Shown: positions 7,284 to 17,092 of the stretch, one piece after another
Numbering within the stretch: the stretch's first letter is position 1
Layout: every line of letters starts with the position of its first letter
Assembly (NCBI RefSeq): GCF_009909155.2
Contig: NZ_JAAAPM020000024.1
Span: forward strand, 1-64,000
DNA: 64,000 bases
Origin: Flavobacterium undicola
Lineage (GTDB): Bacteria > Bacteroidota > Bacteroidia > Flavobacteriales > Flavobacteriaceae
Reading direction: 5' to 3'
Program-made: the position numbers and the translations under genes
The notes under the pieces: generated by a model
Databases searched by the model: none
Seen by the model: only the letters and a program-made list of their open reading frames with translations
What the model was told of the DNA's origin: nothing

Positions 7284-9977
7284 TTATTTCAAACTCAACA
7301 AACTTTGTTCAAGAGTTTCAATTTTTGCTAAAGCATCTGCTTCTTTTTGTCGTTCATTAGCAATTACTTTCTCTGGAGCTCCAGCCACAAATTTCTCATT
7401 TGATAATTTAGCCTGTACTGATTTCAAAAATCCTTTAATATATACTAACTCTGAATTCAATTTTTCAATTTCTTCTTCAATATTAATACTTCCGGAAATT
7501 GGAATAAAATATTCATTTGATTTCACACGGAAAGACAAAGCCGAATCCACTTTTTCAGCAACATATTCTAAATCAGCAACATTTCCTAATTTAGTGATAA
7601 CTGTATCAAAATAAGTTGCTACTTTATCATTATTCATTACCTTCAATTCGATGGTATCCTTAAACGGAATATTTTTATCTTTTCTAATCGTTCTGATTCC
7701 AGAAATCACTTCGATTGTATTTTCAAAATCTGAAATCAAACTCGCATTGAACGGTTTTAATTCTGGCCAAGTTGAAACAATTAAAGCTTCTTCTGGAGTT
7801 CTGTCAGCAATTAAATGCCAAATTTCCTCCGTTAAGAAAGGCATGAATGGATGCAATAATTTCATGTTATTCTCCAGCATTTCAATTGCTTTATCAAACG
7901 TAGCTTTATCAATTGGCTGTTGATAGGCTGGTTTAATCATTTCAAGGAACCAAGAACAGAAATCATCCCAAACTAATTTGTAAATTCCCATCAAGGCATC
8001 AGAAATTCTGTATTTCTCAAAATTATCCTCAATTTCCACAAGTGTTTGTTGCAATTTCGCTTCATACCATTCGATAGCTACTTTTGATGATTCCGGTTGT
8101 GGAATAGTTTCAGAAACTTCCCAACCTTTAATCAATTTGAAGGCATTCCAAATTTTATTCGAAAATCCTTTTCCTTGATTACATAATTCTTCATCAAACA
8201 TAATATCATTTCCTGCTGAAGCACTCAACAACAATCCTACACGAACACCATCAGCTCCAAACTTCTCAATTAAATCTAAAGGATCAGGAGAATTACCCAA
8301 AGATTTAGACATCTTACGACGTTGTTTGTCACGAACTAAACCAGTTAAATATACATTGGTGAATGGTTTTTCTCCTGCATATTCATAACCGGCAATAATC
8401 ATTCTCGCAACCCAGAAAAACAAAATATCCGGTCCCGTTACTAAATCATTCGTTGGATAATAATATTTAAAATCTTCACTTTCCGGATCCATTATTCCAC
8501 CAAAAACTGACATTGGCCATAACCAGGAAGAAAACCAGGTATCTAAGGCATCAACATCTTGTTTCAAGTCGGAAGTTAGAAATTGGGAGTTAGAAGTTTT
8601 TTCTTTGGCTAATGCCAAAGCTTCTTCAATGTTTTCAGCAACTACAAAATCTTCTTTTCCGTCTCCATAATAATACGCAGGAATTTGTTGTCCCCACCAT
8701 AACTGACGGGAAATATTCCAATCACGGATATTGTTTAACCAATGTGCATACGTATTATTAAAACGAGCTGGATGCAATTTAATATCGCCATCAACCAAAA
8801 CAGATTTGATTGCTGGTTTTACTAAGTCTTCCATTTTCAAAAACCATTGGTCTGATAATCTTGGTTCGATTACTGCTTTAGTTCTTTCAGAAGTTCCTAC
8901 TTTATTCAAATGGATTTCGGTCTTCGCCAAAGCTCCAATTTCTTCTAATTCTTTTGCAATTTCAGTACGAACCACAAAACGATCTTTTCCTTGGTAATGC
9001 AATCCAAAACTATTTAGCGTAGCATCTTCATTAAAAATATCAACGATTTCAAGATTGTGTTTTTCCCCTAAGGTTTTATCGTTCATATCGTGAGCAGGAG
9101 TCACTTTCAAACAACCTGTACCGAATTCAACATCTACATATTCATCTTCGATAATTGGAATAACACGACCACAAATAGGAACAATAGCTTTCTCCCCTTT
9201 TAAATGGGTAAAACGCTCATCGTTCGGGTTGATACAAATTGCAGTATCTCCAAAAATAGTTTCCGGACGTGTTGTAGCAATAGTCAAAAATTCCTCCCCC
9301 AACCCCTCCGAAGGAGGGGAGTCAAGCGTTTCAGCTCCCTCTCCTTTGGAGAGGGCTGGGGTGAGGATTTTATATTTTAAGAAAAATAATTTTCCCTGTT
9401 GTTCTTCATAAATAACTTCTTCGTCAGACAAAGTAGTTTTTGCTTCAGGATCCCAGTTTACCATTCGGTATCCTCGGTAAATCAATCCTTTGTTATATAA
9501 ATCAACAAAAGATTTAATTACTGAAGCTGACATATCAGGATCCATAGTAAATTTAGTACGTTCCCAATCACAAGAAGCACCTAATTTTTTAAGTTGTTCT
9601 AAAATTACACCACCATATTTATCAGTCCATTCCCAAGCGTGAGCTAAAAATTCTTCGCGAGTCAAATCATTTTTATTAATTCCTTCGGCTTTCAATTTAG
9701 CTACAACCTTAGCTTCAGTTGCAATAGATGCGTGATCTGTTCCCGGAACCCAGCAGGCGTTGAAACCTTTCAAACGTGCTCTACGAATTAAAACATCCTG
9801 AATGGTATTGTTTAACATGTGCCCCATGTGCAAAACTCCCGTTACATTTGGCGGAGGAATAACAATGGTATAAGGTGTTCTATGGTCTGGTTCTGAATGA
9901 AAATAGTTGTTCTTCATCCAGTAGTCATACCATTTTTGTTCTATCGTTTTAGCGTCAAATTGTGCGGGAATAGTCAT
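7284..9977 (-). CDS. valS: Valine-tRNA ligase (valyl-tRNA synthetase)
   Basis: This 897-residue class I synthetase charges tRNA-Val. Visible landmarks are the HIGH-type motif in PPPNVTGVLHMGHML (about residue 48), the editing-domain block TIATTRPETIFGDTA, DTWFSSWLWP, the KMSKS loop RRKMSKSLGN and a C-terminal coiled-coil arm. Just before TIATTRPETIF the protein carries a stretch reading LTPALSKGEGAETLDSPPSE, encoded by the palindromic repeat at 9293-9366. It is in-frame and probably forms a surface loop of the editing domain. A second unusual stretch (TSNSQFLTSDLKQD) precedes DVDALDTWFSS. The rest is normal in length and motif content, so the enzyme is presumably functional. The ATG at 9977 fits the family N-terminus. 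Confidence 0.97.
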   Translation of the reverse strand: MTIPAQFDAKTIEQKWYDYWMKNNYFHSEPDHRTPYTIVIPPPNVTGVLHMGHMLNNTIQDVLIRRARLKGFNACWVPGTDHASIATEAKVVAKLKAEGINKNDLTREEFLAHAWEWTDKYGGVILEQLKKLGASCDWERTKFTMDPDMSASVIKSFVDLYNKGLIYRGYRMVNWDPEAKTTLSDEEVIYEEQQGKLFFLKYKILTPALSKGEGAETLDSPPSEGLGEEFLTIATTRPETIFGDTAICINPNDERFTHLKGEKAIVPICGRVIPIIEDEYVDVEFGTGCLKVTPAHDMNDKTLGEKHNLEIVDIFNEDATLNSFGLHYQGKDRFVVRTEIAKELEEIGALAKTEIHLNKVGTSERTKAVIEPRLSDQWFLKMEDLVKPAIKSVLVDGDIKLHPARFNNTYAHWLNNIRDWNISRQLWWGQQIPAYYYGDGKEDFVVAENIEEALALAKEKTSNSQFLTSDLKQDVDALDTWFSSWLWPMSVFGGIMDPESEDFKYYYPTNDLVTGPDILFFWVARMIIAGYEYAGEKPFTNVYLTGLVRDKQRRKMSKSLGNSPDPLDLIEKFGADGVRVGLLLSASAGNDIMFDEELCNQGKGFSNKIWNAFKLIKGWEVSETIPQPESSKVAIEWYEAKLQQTLVEIEDNFEKYRISDALMGIYKLVWDDFCSWFLEMIKPAYQQPIDKATFDKAIEMLENNMKLLHPFMPFLTEEIWHLIADRTPEEALIVSTWPELKPFNASLISDFENTIEVISGIRTIRKDKNIPFKDTIELKVMNNDKVATYFDTVITKLGNVADLEYVAEKVDSALSFRVKSNEYFIPISGSINIEEEIEKLNSELVYIKGFLKSVQAKLSNEKFVAGAPEKVIANERQKEADALAKIETLEQSLLSLK
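8565..8597. repeat. Short TTAGAAGT-type repeat inside valS
   Basis: The plus strand holds GGAAGTTAGAAATTGGGAG followed by TTAGAAGT, a low-complexity pattern of the kind found between genes in this group (compare TTAGTAGTTAGAAGT near 47517). Here it encodes TSNSQFLTSD of valS. It may simply be ordinary coding sequence. Confidence 0.3.
9293..9366. repeat. GC-rich inverted palindrome pair inserted in valS
   Basis: Two hairpins lie head to head: CCCCTCC-GAA-GGAGGGG (9303-9319) and CCCTCTCC-TTT-GGAGAGGG (9337-9355). The flanks also mirror each other (CCTCCCCCA at 9293 against TGGGGTGAGG ending 9366). The 74-bp block is far more GC-rich than its surroundings and looks like an intergenic interspersed palindrome of the BIME type. 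Reading through it on either strand is open, so valS stays in frame. Confidence 0.85.
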
Positions 9978-10040
9978 AAAAAGTAACCGTTAAGAACCAA
10001 AATTATGTTTTGGTCTGATTTTTGTAATTTATATCGGGAA

Positions 10041-10048
10041 CAAAAGTA
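10041..10048 (-). promoter_or_regulatory. Candidate -7 box of valS
   Basis: The minus strand reads TACTTTTG, a perfect TAnnTTTG element, 64 bp upstream of the valS ATG. No clear -33 TTG was found at the right spacing. Confidence 0.45.
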
Positions 10049-10135
10049 AATAATAAAGTACACTATAAAAAGGGAAATAAAAATTTGTGTACTAATTAAA
10101 ACAAAGTATATTTACTTTATGTAATACCAACTTCA

Positions 10136-10525
10136 ATGAAAAAAATAGCCACATTAATAGCAATCTTATTATTTAGCAGTATTGGATTTGCTCAAAAGGG
10201 AGCTAAAATAGAATTCAAAGCGAATAATAACACTATCGATTACGGAACAATTAACAAACAAAAAGACAATGGAATTCGTTCATTCGAATACACTAATACC
10301 GGTGATGCACCGTTAATTATTTACTCTATTCAATCAACAGCTAGCTGTACCGTTTTATCAAAACAAAACGAAACTGTTTTACCTGGGAAATCGGGTAAAA
10401 TTGAAATTAAATACAATATGGTTCCCGGACCAATAAGAAAAACTATTACAGTAGAATCTAATGCCATTAATTATGATGATGGTCGAATCCCACTGAAAAT
10501 AAAAGGCGAAGTTACAAGCTTGTAA
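10136..10525 (+). CDS. DUF1573 domain secreted protein
   Basis: This 129-residue protein starts with a signal peptide (MKKIATLIAILLFSSIGFAQ, cleavage after about residue 19). The rest is one DUF1573 Ig-like domain: DYGTINKQKDNGIRSFEYTN, then PLIIYSIQSTASCTV and PGKSGKIEIKYN. This small beta-sandwich is very common in Bacteroidota exported proteins. Its molecular function is unknown. It is a single-gene unit between valS (divergent) and the aspartyl protease (convergent), with a shared terminator at its 3' end. Confidence 0.85.
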   Translation: MKKIATLIAILLFSSIGFAQKGAKIEFKANNNTIDYGTINKQKDNGIRSFEYTNTGDAPLIIYSIQSTASCTVLSKQNETVLPGKSGKIEIKYNMVPGPIRKTITVESNAINYDDGRIPLKIKGEVTSL

Positions 10526-10543
10526 CATCTCTTTAAAAAAGCT

Positions 10544-10573
10544 AATGCTTCTTAGATCACTCTAAGAAGCATT
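10544..10573. terminator. Bidirectional terminator between convergent genes
   Basis: AATGCTTCTTAGA and TCTAAGAAGCATT form a perfect 13-bp stem with a 4-base loop. It is followed by a T-run on the plus strand and preceded by an A-run, so it can serve both converging genes. Confidence 0.9.
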
Positions 10574-10577
10574 TTTT

Positions 10578-11909
10578 TTATAAAATATTCACCAATTGAA
10601 ATTTAAAAGTCAACAAATTTCCTTCTCTTAGTACTGTTAATTCTATCCAAATTTCATCTTCTGACCACAAATGCGAATTAATTTCCTGTAACGACAAATT
10701 ATAAGCTGGTTTTCCATCAATCGCAACAAGAACATCAGTAGCACGCAAGCCACTTTTAGCCGCACTCGAATTTTCTCTGACATAACCAATCTCATAAACT
10801 GGTTTCAACACTACTTTATACTTGTAATTAGGACCATTCACTTCTGATTTATTATCATCTGTTTTTATAACAATTGGATTATCAGGAACAGTAACCATTT
10901 GTTCCACAAATTGAACTCCTGTCTGCCATATTTCAATCCCACTCTTGTTATAATAAAATGAAGATTTATACCATTTATTTTTCTTTAAATACATCATCTC
11001 GTTTTTATAATCAAAAACTACCGAAAACCGTTTCAATATTTCACCTCCTAAAGACCCCAAACGATTAGAATTCAAACTAATATTCTTGATAAAAACGGCA
11101 TCTGGAAAAGCAACAATAGGCGAATTAAACTTAAAATCAGCAATTGAGAACTCAGTAATACGAGCCCTTTTTCCTTCAACGACTCCGCTTAAACCTTGGC
11201 CAAGATAATCATCAAAATATTTTTCGGGCACTTCAATCTTATCTGAAAGTTTATCAAAAAGCCAAATAGCATCACTATTACCCGAATCAATAAGAAGTCT
11301 GACCAAAACCTCAGAATCACCAAACTTTACAAATGCATTCATATAAGGCTTTCCACTTTCAATCGAAACAGGAACTTTAGTATATTTTTTCTCTATTTCC
11401 TTATGAAACTTAACATCCGACTTATGAAACACAACCATTTTTTTGATGTAATCAATCTCTACCAAATAATTTTTAAAAGCAGCAGAACCAATAATTCCAT
11501 TAACCGAAATCCCAACAAGACTAGACAAATTAAACTCCGAATCTAAAATCAAATACAACAAATGATTCTTAGACTCCAACTTATCCATTTTCAATATATT
11601 CCCTGTAGACTTTAGCCCTTCAACGGCTTCATTAGTCCCCAAACCTCTAATATTTATTTTCTGAACCTGATTAAAATTGACTTTTTGAGTTTCTTCTGAA
11701 CCAAACAAAATAGTTTCTTCGACCCCTGAATCTAATAAAAAAAGTAACTCTACCCCGTTAACTTCAACTGGAATAAAAACTAAATTATTGATTAATTTAA
11801 CAGGGATTTTAATTCTGCTACTTTTGGCATTAACAAATTCAAAGCCCTTTTGCGAAAGAACAGGAATCGCAAAACTAAAGAGGAAAAAAAATAGGATTAT
11901 TTTCTTCAT
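10578..11909 (-). CDS. Secreted aspartyl protease-like protein with PDZ domain
   Basis: This 443-residue protein has a signal peptide (MKKIILFFFLFSFAIPVLSQ). Two retropepsin-like halves follow, each with an aspartate motif: LLFLLDSGVEET (about residue 60) and VRLLIDSGNSDA (about residue 210). The C-terminus is a PDZ domain (GYVRENSSAAKSGLRATD, then VLVAIDGKPAYNLS). Both catalytic-type D-S-G triads are intact. The combination of aspartyl protease and PDZ is a known Bacteroidota family of unclear substrate, probably acting in the periplasm or at the outer membrane. It converges on the DUF1573 gene. Confidence 0.85.
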   Translation of the reverse strand: MKKIILFFFLFSFAIPVLSQKGFEFVNAKSSRIKIPVKLINNLVFIPVEVNGVELLFLLDSGVEETILFGSEETQKVNFNQVQKINIRGLGTNEAVEGLKSTGNILKMDKLESKNHLLYLILDSEFNLSSLVGISVNGIIGSAAFKNYLVEIDYIKKMVVFHKSDVKFHKEIEKKYTKVPVSIESGKPYMNAFVKFGDSEVLVRLLIDSGNSDAIWLFDKLSDKIEVPEKYFDDYLGQGLSGVVEGKRARITEFSIADFKFNSPIVAFPDAVFIKNISLNSNRLGSLGGEILKRFSVVFDYKNEMMYLKKNKWYKSSFYYNKSGIEIWQTGVQFVEQMVTVPDNPIVIKTDDNKSEVNGPNYKYKVVLKPVYEIGYVRENSSAAKSGLRATDVLVAIDGKPAYNLSLQEINSHLWSEDEIWIELTVLREGNLLTFKFQLVNIL

Positions 11910-12033
11910 GAATCACAGTTTCCATAAAGTTAATAAAAATCTTGCTTTTAGAACGATATATTTTCAAATAGTAAAACTATCGGTAGGCTAGTTCGAAAAA
12001 AAAATCGCAAATTTGTAGCAAATTTTTATTAAC

Positions 12034-13230
12034 ATGCCTGAGATTTCAATAAGAGGCCGTAGGATGCCTGAATCGCCAATTCGCAAATTGGCACCATTTG
12101 CTGATATAGCGAACAAGAAAGGCCTAAAAGTATATCACTTAAACATAGGTCAACCCGATATAAAAAGTCCAGAAATAGCCATTCAAGCCATTAAGAATAT
12201 CGATATGGATATTATTGAGTATGGCCCATCGGCTGGTTATGAAAGTTACCGAAAAAAATTAGCCCAGTTTTACACCAATCAAAATGTAAGAGTGGACTAT
12301 ACTGACATTATGATTACCACGGGTGGTTCTGAAGCCTTGTTATTTGCATTAGGAAGCATTATGGATCCGGGAGATGAAATCATTATTCCTGAGCCTTTTT
12401 ATGCTAATTACCATGCTTTTTCTGAGGAATCAAGCGCTACCGTAATCCCTGTAAATTCAAGTTTTGAAAGCGGTTTTACACTACCATCTATTGAGGCTTT
12501 CGAAAAGTTAATTACACCTAAAACTAAGGCCATATTAATTTGTAATCCAAGTAATCCTACAGGAAACTTATATTCTGAATCAGAAATTCTACAACTGGGC
12601 GAATTAGTTAAAAAACACGATTTGTTTTTAATTGCTGACGAAGTGTATCGCGAATTTATATATGACGAAAAAGACATTCACTATTCGGTGATGAATCTTA
12701 TCGGCTTGGAACAAAATGTGATTATGATTGATTCGGTATCTAAGCGTTACAGCATGTGTGGAGCTCGAATTGGTTGTATGGTTACTAAAAACAAGCAAGT
12801 AATTGCTGCAGCAATGAAATTTGCGCAAGCGCGTTTATGCCCGCCTACAATTGAGCAAATTGCTTGCGAAGCCGCTATTGACACACCACAGAGTTATTTT
12901 GACGAAGTAATCACAGAATACAAAGAAAGAAGAGATACCTTGATTTCTGAGTTAAACAAAATTGAAGGTGTGGTAGTAACACTACCCAAAGCTGCTTTTT
13001 ACTGTATTGCTCAACTTCCAGTTGACAATACCGAAACATTCGCTCAATGGCTTTTAGAAAGCTATCAATTAAATGGAGAAACGGTTATGGTTGCTCCTGC
13101 AGCAGGGTTTTATTCGACTCCTGGAATGGGATTAAACCAAGTGCGTATTGCTTATGTACTTAATAAAGAAGACCTAACAAAAGCAGTTCATATTTTAAAA
13201 GACGCAATTGCAACTTACAACGCAAGATAA
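12034..13230 (+). CDS. PLP-dependent class I/II aminotransferase
   Basis: This 398-residue fold-type I aminotransferase has the expected blocks: TTGGSEALLFALG, CNPSNPTGN, IADEVYREFIYD and the PLP-lysine motif SVSKRYSMCGARIG. The C-terminal arginine region VRIAYV is present. The family includes aspartate and aromatic aminotransferases; the exact substrate cannot be read. The start ATG at 12034 gives the usual N-terminus (PESPIRKLAPFADIANKKG). It is monocistronic, closed by a strong terminator at 13261-13300. Confidence 0.9.
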   Translation: MPEISIRGRRMPESPIRKLAPFADIANKKGLKVYHLNIGQPDIKSPEIAIQAIKNIDMDIIEYGPSAGYESYRKKLAQFYTNQNVRVDYTDIMITTGGSEALLFALGSIMDPGDEIIIPEPFYANYHAFSEESSATVIPVNSSFESGFTLPSIEAFEKLITPKTKAILICNPSNPTGNLYSESEILQLGELVKKHDLFLIADEVYREFIYDEKDIHYSVMNLIGLEQNVIMIDSVSKRYSMCGARIGCMVTKNKQVIAAAMKFAQARLCPPTIEQIACEAAIDTPQSYFDEVITEYKERRDTLISELNKIEGVVVTLPKAAFYCIAQLPVDNTETFAQWLLESYQLNGETVMVAPAAGFYSTPGMGLNQVRIAYVLNKEDLTKAVHILKDAIATYNAR

Positions 13231-13260
13231 GAGCTTAGTATTCTTTTAAAACACAGCAAT

Positions 13261-13300
13261 AAAGACAATAACTAATTACAAGTTATTGTCTTTGTTTTTT
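13261..13300 (+). terminator. Rho-independent terminator after the aminotransferase gene
   Basis: AAAGACAATAACT and AGTTATTGTCTTT pair perfectly over 13 bp with a 7-base loop, followed by GTTTTTTT. Confidence 0.9.
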
Positions 13301-13437
13301 TAACAAACTCATAAAACAAGATGAATTAGCTGCTTGAAAAGAGCTTATTTTTTATCAAAAGCTATAGAAATTCTTTAGTTTATATTAATTATCTTTACAG
13401 CCTTAAAAATATACACCCACTATAATAGTAGTATTTA

Positions 13438-14109
13438 ATGATACAAAACGAAGAACTGCACGACGAAATCGGAGACAATCATATTGGTTCAAGTGCAAAA
13501 AATCCTATGCGAGCAGATGCTTTTGCAATTTCGGATGATGAAAAAATTGACAGAATAAAAAAAGACGTCGAAAACATTCTTCTAACTCTGGGAATGGACT
13601 TAACTGACGATAGCTTAAAAGGCACACCTAACCGTGTGGCTAAAATGTTTGTAAAGGAAATTTTCGGAGGACTAAATCCAAACAAAAAACCCAAAGCTTC
13701 TACCTTTGACAACAACTACAAATACGGTGAAATGTTAGTCGAAAAAAACATTATTGTCTATTCTACTTGCGAACACCATTTATTGCCAATTATCGGTAGA
13801 GCTCATGTAGCCTACATCTCTAATGGTACTGTAATTGGTTTATCAAAAATGAATCGAATTGTAGAATATTTCTCTAAAAGACCTCAGGTACAAGAACGTC
13901 TTACAATGCAAATTGTACAAGAATTACAAAAAGCTTTAGGAACTGAAGATGTAGCCTGTGTTATTGATGCCAAACACCTTTGCGTAAATTCAAGAGGAGT
14001 TAGCGATATTGAAAGCAGCACCGTAACATCTGAATTTGGAGGAAAATTCAAAGAAGAACAAAGCCGAAGAGAATTTTTAGACTATATCAAATTAGATACT
14101 AAATTCTAA
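13438..14109 (+). CDS. folE: GTP cyclohydrolase I
   Basis: This 223-residue enzyme converts GTP to 7,8-dihydroneopterin triphosphate, the first step of folate and pterin synthesis. Conserved features are GTPNRVAKMF, the zinc and substrate motif STCEHHLLPIIGRAHVAYI, the block LSKMNRIVEYFSKRPQVQER and the second zinc cysteine in HLCVNSRGV. The first ~35 residues are acidic and poorly conserved, normal for Flavobacteria. It is followed after 73 bp by cysS on the same strand. Confidence 0.97.
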   Translation: MIQNEELHDEIGDNHIGSSAKNPMRADAFAISDDEKIDRIKKDVENILLTLGMDLTDDSLKGTPNRVAKMFVKEIFGGLNPNKKPKASTFDNNYKYGEMLVEKNIIVYSTCEHHLLPIIGRAHVAYISNGTVIGLSKMNRIVEYFSKRPQVQERLTMQIVQELQKALGTEDVACVIDAKHLCVNSRGVSDIESSTVTSEFGGKFKEEQSRREFLDYIKLDTKF

Positions 14110-14182
14110 TAGATATAATTATTCACATATCTTCTTCAACAAAACCATAAGCGAAGCAAAATAGCTCCCAAAAAAATTAAAC

Positions 14183-15661
14183 ATGTCAATTTACAATACT
14201 CAAACACTAAAAATATACAATTCACTCTCTGGAGAAAAAGAAACTTTTGTACCAATTAACGAAGGTAGCATTGGGATGTATGTTTGCGGACCAACAGTTT
14301 ACAGTAATGTACATCTTGGAAATCTAAGAACCTTCATGTCTTTTGATGTGATTTTTAGATATTTTACCCATTTAGGTTACAAAGTAAGATATGTTAGAAA
14401 CATTACCGATGTAGGACACATTGTAGATGATGTTGATGAAGGAGAAGACAAAATTGCCAAAAAAGCACGCCTAGAGCAACTAGAACCTATGGAAGTAGTA
14501 CAGCGTTATACTGTCGATTTTCATGAAATTCTAAAAGCATTCAACTTTTTACCTCCTAGTATAGAACCTACCGCAACAGGTCATATTATTGAGCAAATTG
14601 AAATTATCAAAAAAATAATTGATTCAGGAATTGGCTATGAAGCCAATGGATCAGTTTATTTTGATGTGGTAAAATTCAACAAAACGAACCATTACGGAAA
14701 ATTAAGCGGTCGTAATATTGAAGACATGCTTGCCAACACCAGAGATCTTGACGGGCAATCGGACAAAAGAAACCCTCAGGATTTTGCTTTATGGAAAAAA
14801 GCCGAACCACAACATATTATGCGTTGGCCTTCACCGTGGAGTGATGGTTTTCCTGGTTGGCATTTAGAATGTACAGCCATGAGCACCAAATACCTTGGCA
14901 ATCATTTTGACATTCACGGAGGCGGAATGGATTTAAAATTCCCTCACCACGAATGCGAAATTGCTCAAAACGAAGCTTGCACCGGACAAACTCCAGTAAA
15001 TTACTGGATGCACGCCAACATGCTTACCCTAAACGGTAAAAAAATGGCCAAATCTACCGGGAACAATATTTTACCGGGAGAAATTTTATCTGGAAAAAAC
15101 ACTATTCTCAGCAAAGCTTTCCCTGCATCAGTGGCCCGTTTTTTCATGCTTCAAGCACATTATAGAAGCATTCTTGACTTTTCGGACGAAGCTATTGTCG
15201 CTGCCGAAAAAGGATACAAAAGATTAATGGAAGCTATTGATTCGTTAAGTCAAATAAAAGTCAGTCCAAACAGCAGTCTGGATATCGCTAACTGGAAACA
15301 GCTTTGTTACGATGCAATGAACGATGATTTCAACACACCTATTTTAATCGCACAATTATTTGAAGGTGTTCGTTTTATCAATTTGCTAAAAGAAAACAAA
15401 GAAACTATTAGCGCAGCTGACCTTGAAACACTTTCTACAACAATTCATTCTTTTGCTTTTGATGTACTAGGTCTTGAAAATCAAAAAACAGCTGATAGCA
15501 GTAATGATAAATTAGAAGGCGCTATAAACATGTTGATTGCTATGCGAAATAAAGCACGTGCCGATAAAGATTTCGCCATGTCTGACCACATCAGAGACCA
15601 ACTGCTTGCTTTAGGAATCCAACTAAAAGACAGTAAGGAAGGAACAAGTTTTAGTATTTGA
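14183..15661 (+). CDS. cysS: Cysteine-tRNA ligase
   Basis: This 492-residue class I synthetase shows [19 protein letters not shown] (zinc Cys and HIGH motif), [27 protein letters not shown] with the zinc ligands, and the KMSKS-type loop [14 protein letters not shown]-type helical C-terminal domain follows ([20 protein letters not shown]). Length and motif content are normal. It is encoded between folE and yidD. Confidence 0.97.
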   Translation: MSIYNTQTLKIYNSLSGEKETFVPINEGSIGMYVCGPTVYSNVHLGNLRTFMSFDVIFRYFTHLGYKVRYVRNITDVGHIVDDVDEGEDKIAKKARLEQLEPMEVVQRYTVDFHEILKAFNFLPPSIEPTATGHIIEQIEIIKKIIDSGIGYEANGSVYFDVVKFNKTNHYGKLSGRNIEDMLANTRDLDGQSDKRNPQDFALWKKAEPQHIMRWPSPWSDGFPGWHLECTAMSTKYLGNHFDIHGGGMDLKFPHHECEIAQNEACTGQTPVNYWMHANMLTLNGKKMAKSTGNNILPGEILSGKNTILSKAFPASVARFFMLQAHYRSILDFSDEAIVAAEKGYKRLMEAIDSLSQIKVSPNSSLDIANWKQLCYDAMNDDFNTPILIAQLFEGVRFINLLKENKETISAADLETLSTTIHSFAFDVLGLENQKTADSSNDKLEGAINMLIAMRNKARADKDFAMSDHIRDQLLALGIQLKDSKEGTSFSI

Positions 15662-15725
15662 TTTTAAAAAACATATTGAAAATATTTTTTTATGAATCTA
15701 AAAACCATTCGATAAACCCATAAAA

Positions 15726-15974
15726 ATGTTTTCAAAAATCATCATATTTCCATTTGTTTTATTGGTGCGTTTTTACCAATTGGTAATCTCACCATTAATG
15801 CCGGCAACTTGTAGATTCACACCCACTTGTTCTGCTTATATGATTGAAGCATTAAAAATTCATGGTTTATTTCACGGTGGTTATTTGGGTTTAAAAAGAA
15901 TACTTAGTTGTCATCCTTGGGGAAAAAGTGGCTACGACCCTGTACCTGAAAAAAAATGCAATCATAAACATTAA
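15726..15974 (+). CDS. yidD: Membrane protein insertion efficiency factor YidD
   Basis: This 82-residue protein carries the YidD core: [20 protein letters not shown], then [10 protein letters not shown], then [19 protein letters not shown]. The conserved cysteines are present. It is thought to assist YidC in inserting inner-membrane proteins. An N-terminal hydrophobic amphipathic segment ([16 protein letters not shown]) would attach it to the membrane. Confidence 0.95.
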   Translation: MFSKIIIFPFVLLVRFYQLVISPLMPATCRFTPTCSAYMIEALKIHGLFHGGYLGLKRILSCHPWGKSGYDPVPEKKCNHKH

Positions 15975-16034
15975 CCTTTAATTAGTACTGGTTTTACTTT
16001 AAATATTTATTTTTACAATATAAAAACAAGAATA

Positions 16035-16961
16035 ATGACACAGGCTTTAAACATTGTATGGAATCCATCCGAAGGTATAGATTTAGGTTTTTTTGTAATT
16101 AGATATTACAGCCTAATGTTTGTAGTAGCTTTTGGACTGGGTTGGTATATTATGAAAAACATTTTCGAACGCGAAAATGAATCAATCGAAAAACTAGATT
16201 CTCTATTTGTATGGACTGTTTTAGCCACATTAATTGGCGCCAGACTAGGACATGTATTTTTTTACGATTGGGAATACTTTAGAAATCATTTATTAGAAAT
16301 CTTTCTACCTTTTAGATTCACTCCTAAATTTGAATTTACAGGTTACCAAGGATTAGCAAGTCACGGAGCGGCAATATCCATCATAATTGCAATGTATTAT
16401 TACAGCAAAAACATTTTAAAAAGATCCCTACTTTGGATTTTAGACCGCATCGTTATTGCTGTAGCAAGTGGAGCTATTTTTGTTAGATTAGGTAATTTTT
16501 TCAATTCTGAAATAGTTGGAAAAGAAACAAACTCTCCTTTTGGCATAAAATTCATTCATGATTATTACAGCAAATCCGATGCCGCTAACGCAACACAAAT
16601 CCCTAACCCTAAGGAAGCTTTTAACGCTATAGCAACTAATCCTAAATTCGCCAACTTATTAGCTCAGGTTCCTGTAAAACATCCGGCACAGCTATACGAA
16701 GCTTTCTGCTATGTTTTTGTTTTTGCAATCTTGTTTTTCTTGTATTGGAAAACCGAAGCTAGAAAAAAAGCAGGATTCTTATTTGGACTTTTCCTTGTGC
16801 TTTTGTTTTCAGTTCGAATGGTAGTAGAATCGGTAAAAGAAAGTCAAGGCGGATTTGAAAATGCTTTAGGATTACTTTCTACAGGACAATGGTTAAGCAT
16901 TCCGTTTATCCTAATTGGCTTCTATTTCATATTTACAGCCGAGAAACCCATAAAAATATAA
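16035..16961 (+). CDS. lgt: Prolipoprotein diacylglyceryl transferase
   Basis: This 308-residue multi-pass inner-membrane enzyme attaches diacylglycerol to the lipobox cysteine of lipoproteins. Visible hallmarks are YSLMFVVAFGLGWYIM, GARLGHVFFYDW, the Lgt region GLASHGAAISI, RLGNFFNSEIVGKET with the essential arginine and asparagine, and a C-terminal RMVVESVKESQ. About seven membrane segments can be seen. It is the last gene of the folE-cysS-yidD-lgt run and is closed by a strong terminator. Confidence 0.95.
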   Translation: MTQALNIVWNPSEGIDLGFFVIRYYSLMFVVAFGLGWYIMKNIFERENESIEKLDSLFVWTVLATLIGARLGHVFFYDWEYFRNHLLEIFLPFRFTPKFEFTGYQGLASHGAAISIIIAMYYYSKNILKRSLLWILDRIVIAVASGAIFVRLGNFFNSEIVGKETNSPFGIKFIHDYYSKSDAANATQIPNPKEAFNAIATNPKFANLLAQVPVKHPAQLYEAFCYVFVFAILFFLYWKTEARKKAGFLFGLFLVLLFSVRMVVESVKESQGGFENALGLLSTGQWLSIPFILIGFYFIFTAEKPIKI

Positions 16962-16977
16962 ATCCTTTAAACATATT

Positions 16978-17012
16978 AAAAATGCCGTCTAACAAACTTA
17001 GACGGCATTTTT
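16978..17012 (+). terminator. Terminator after lgt
   Basis: AAAAATGCCGTCTAA and TTAGACGGCATTTTT form a 15-bp perfect stem with a 5-base loop, starting 16 bp after the lgt stop. It could work on both strands. Confidence 0.9.
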
Positions 17013-17092
17013 AATATCTTAAATTCTAAAATTTAAAAGCGATCAATTCTAAATGTTATGAAGAAACATAAAAAATACGCACTAATTATTTT

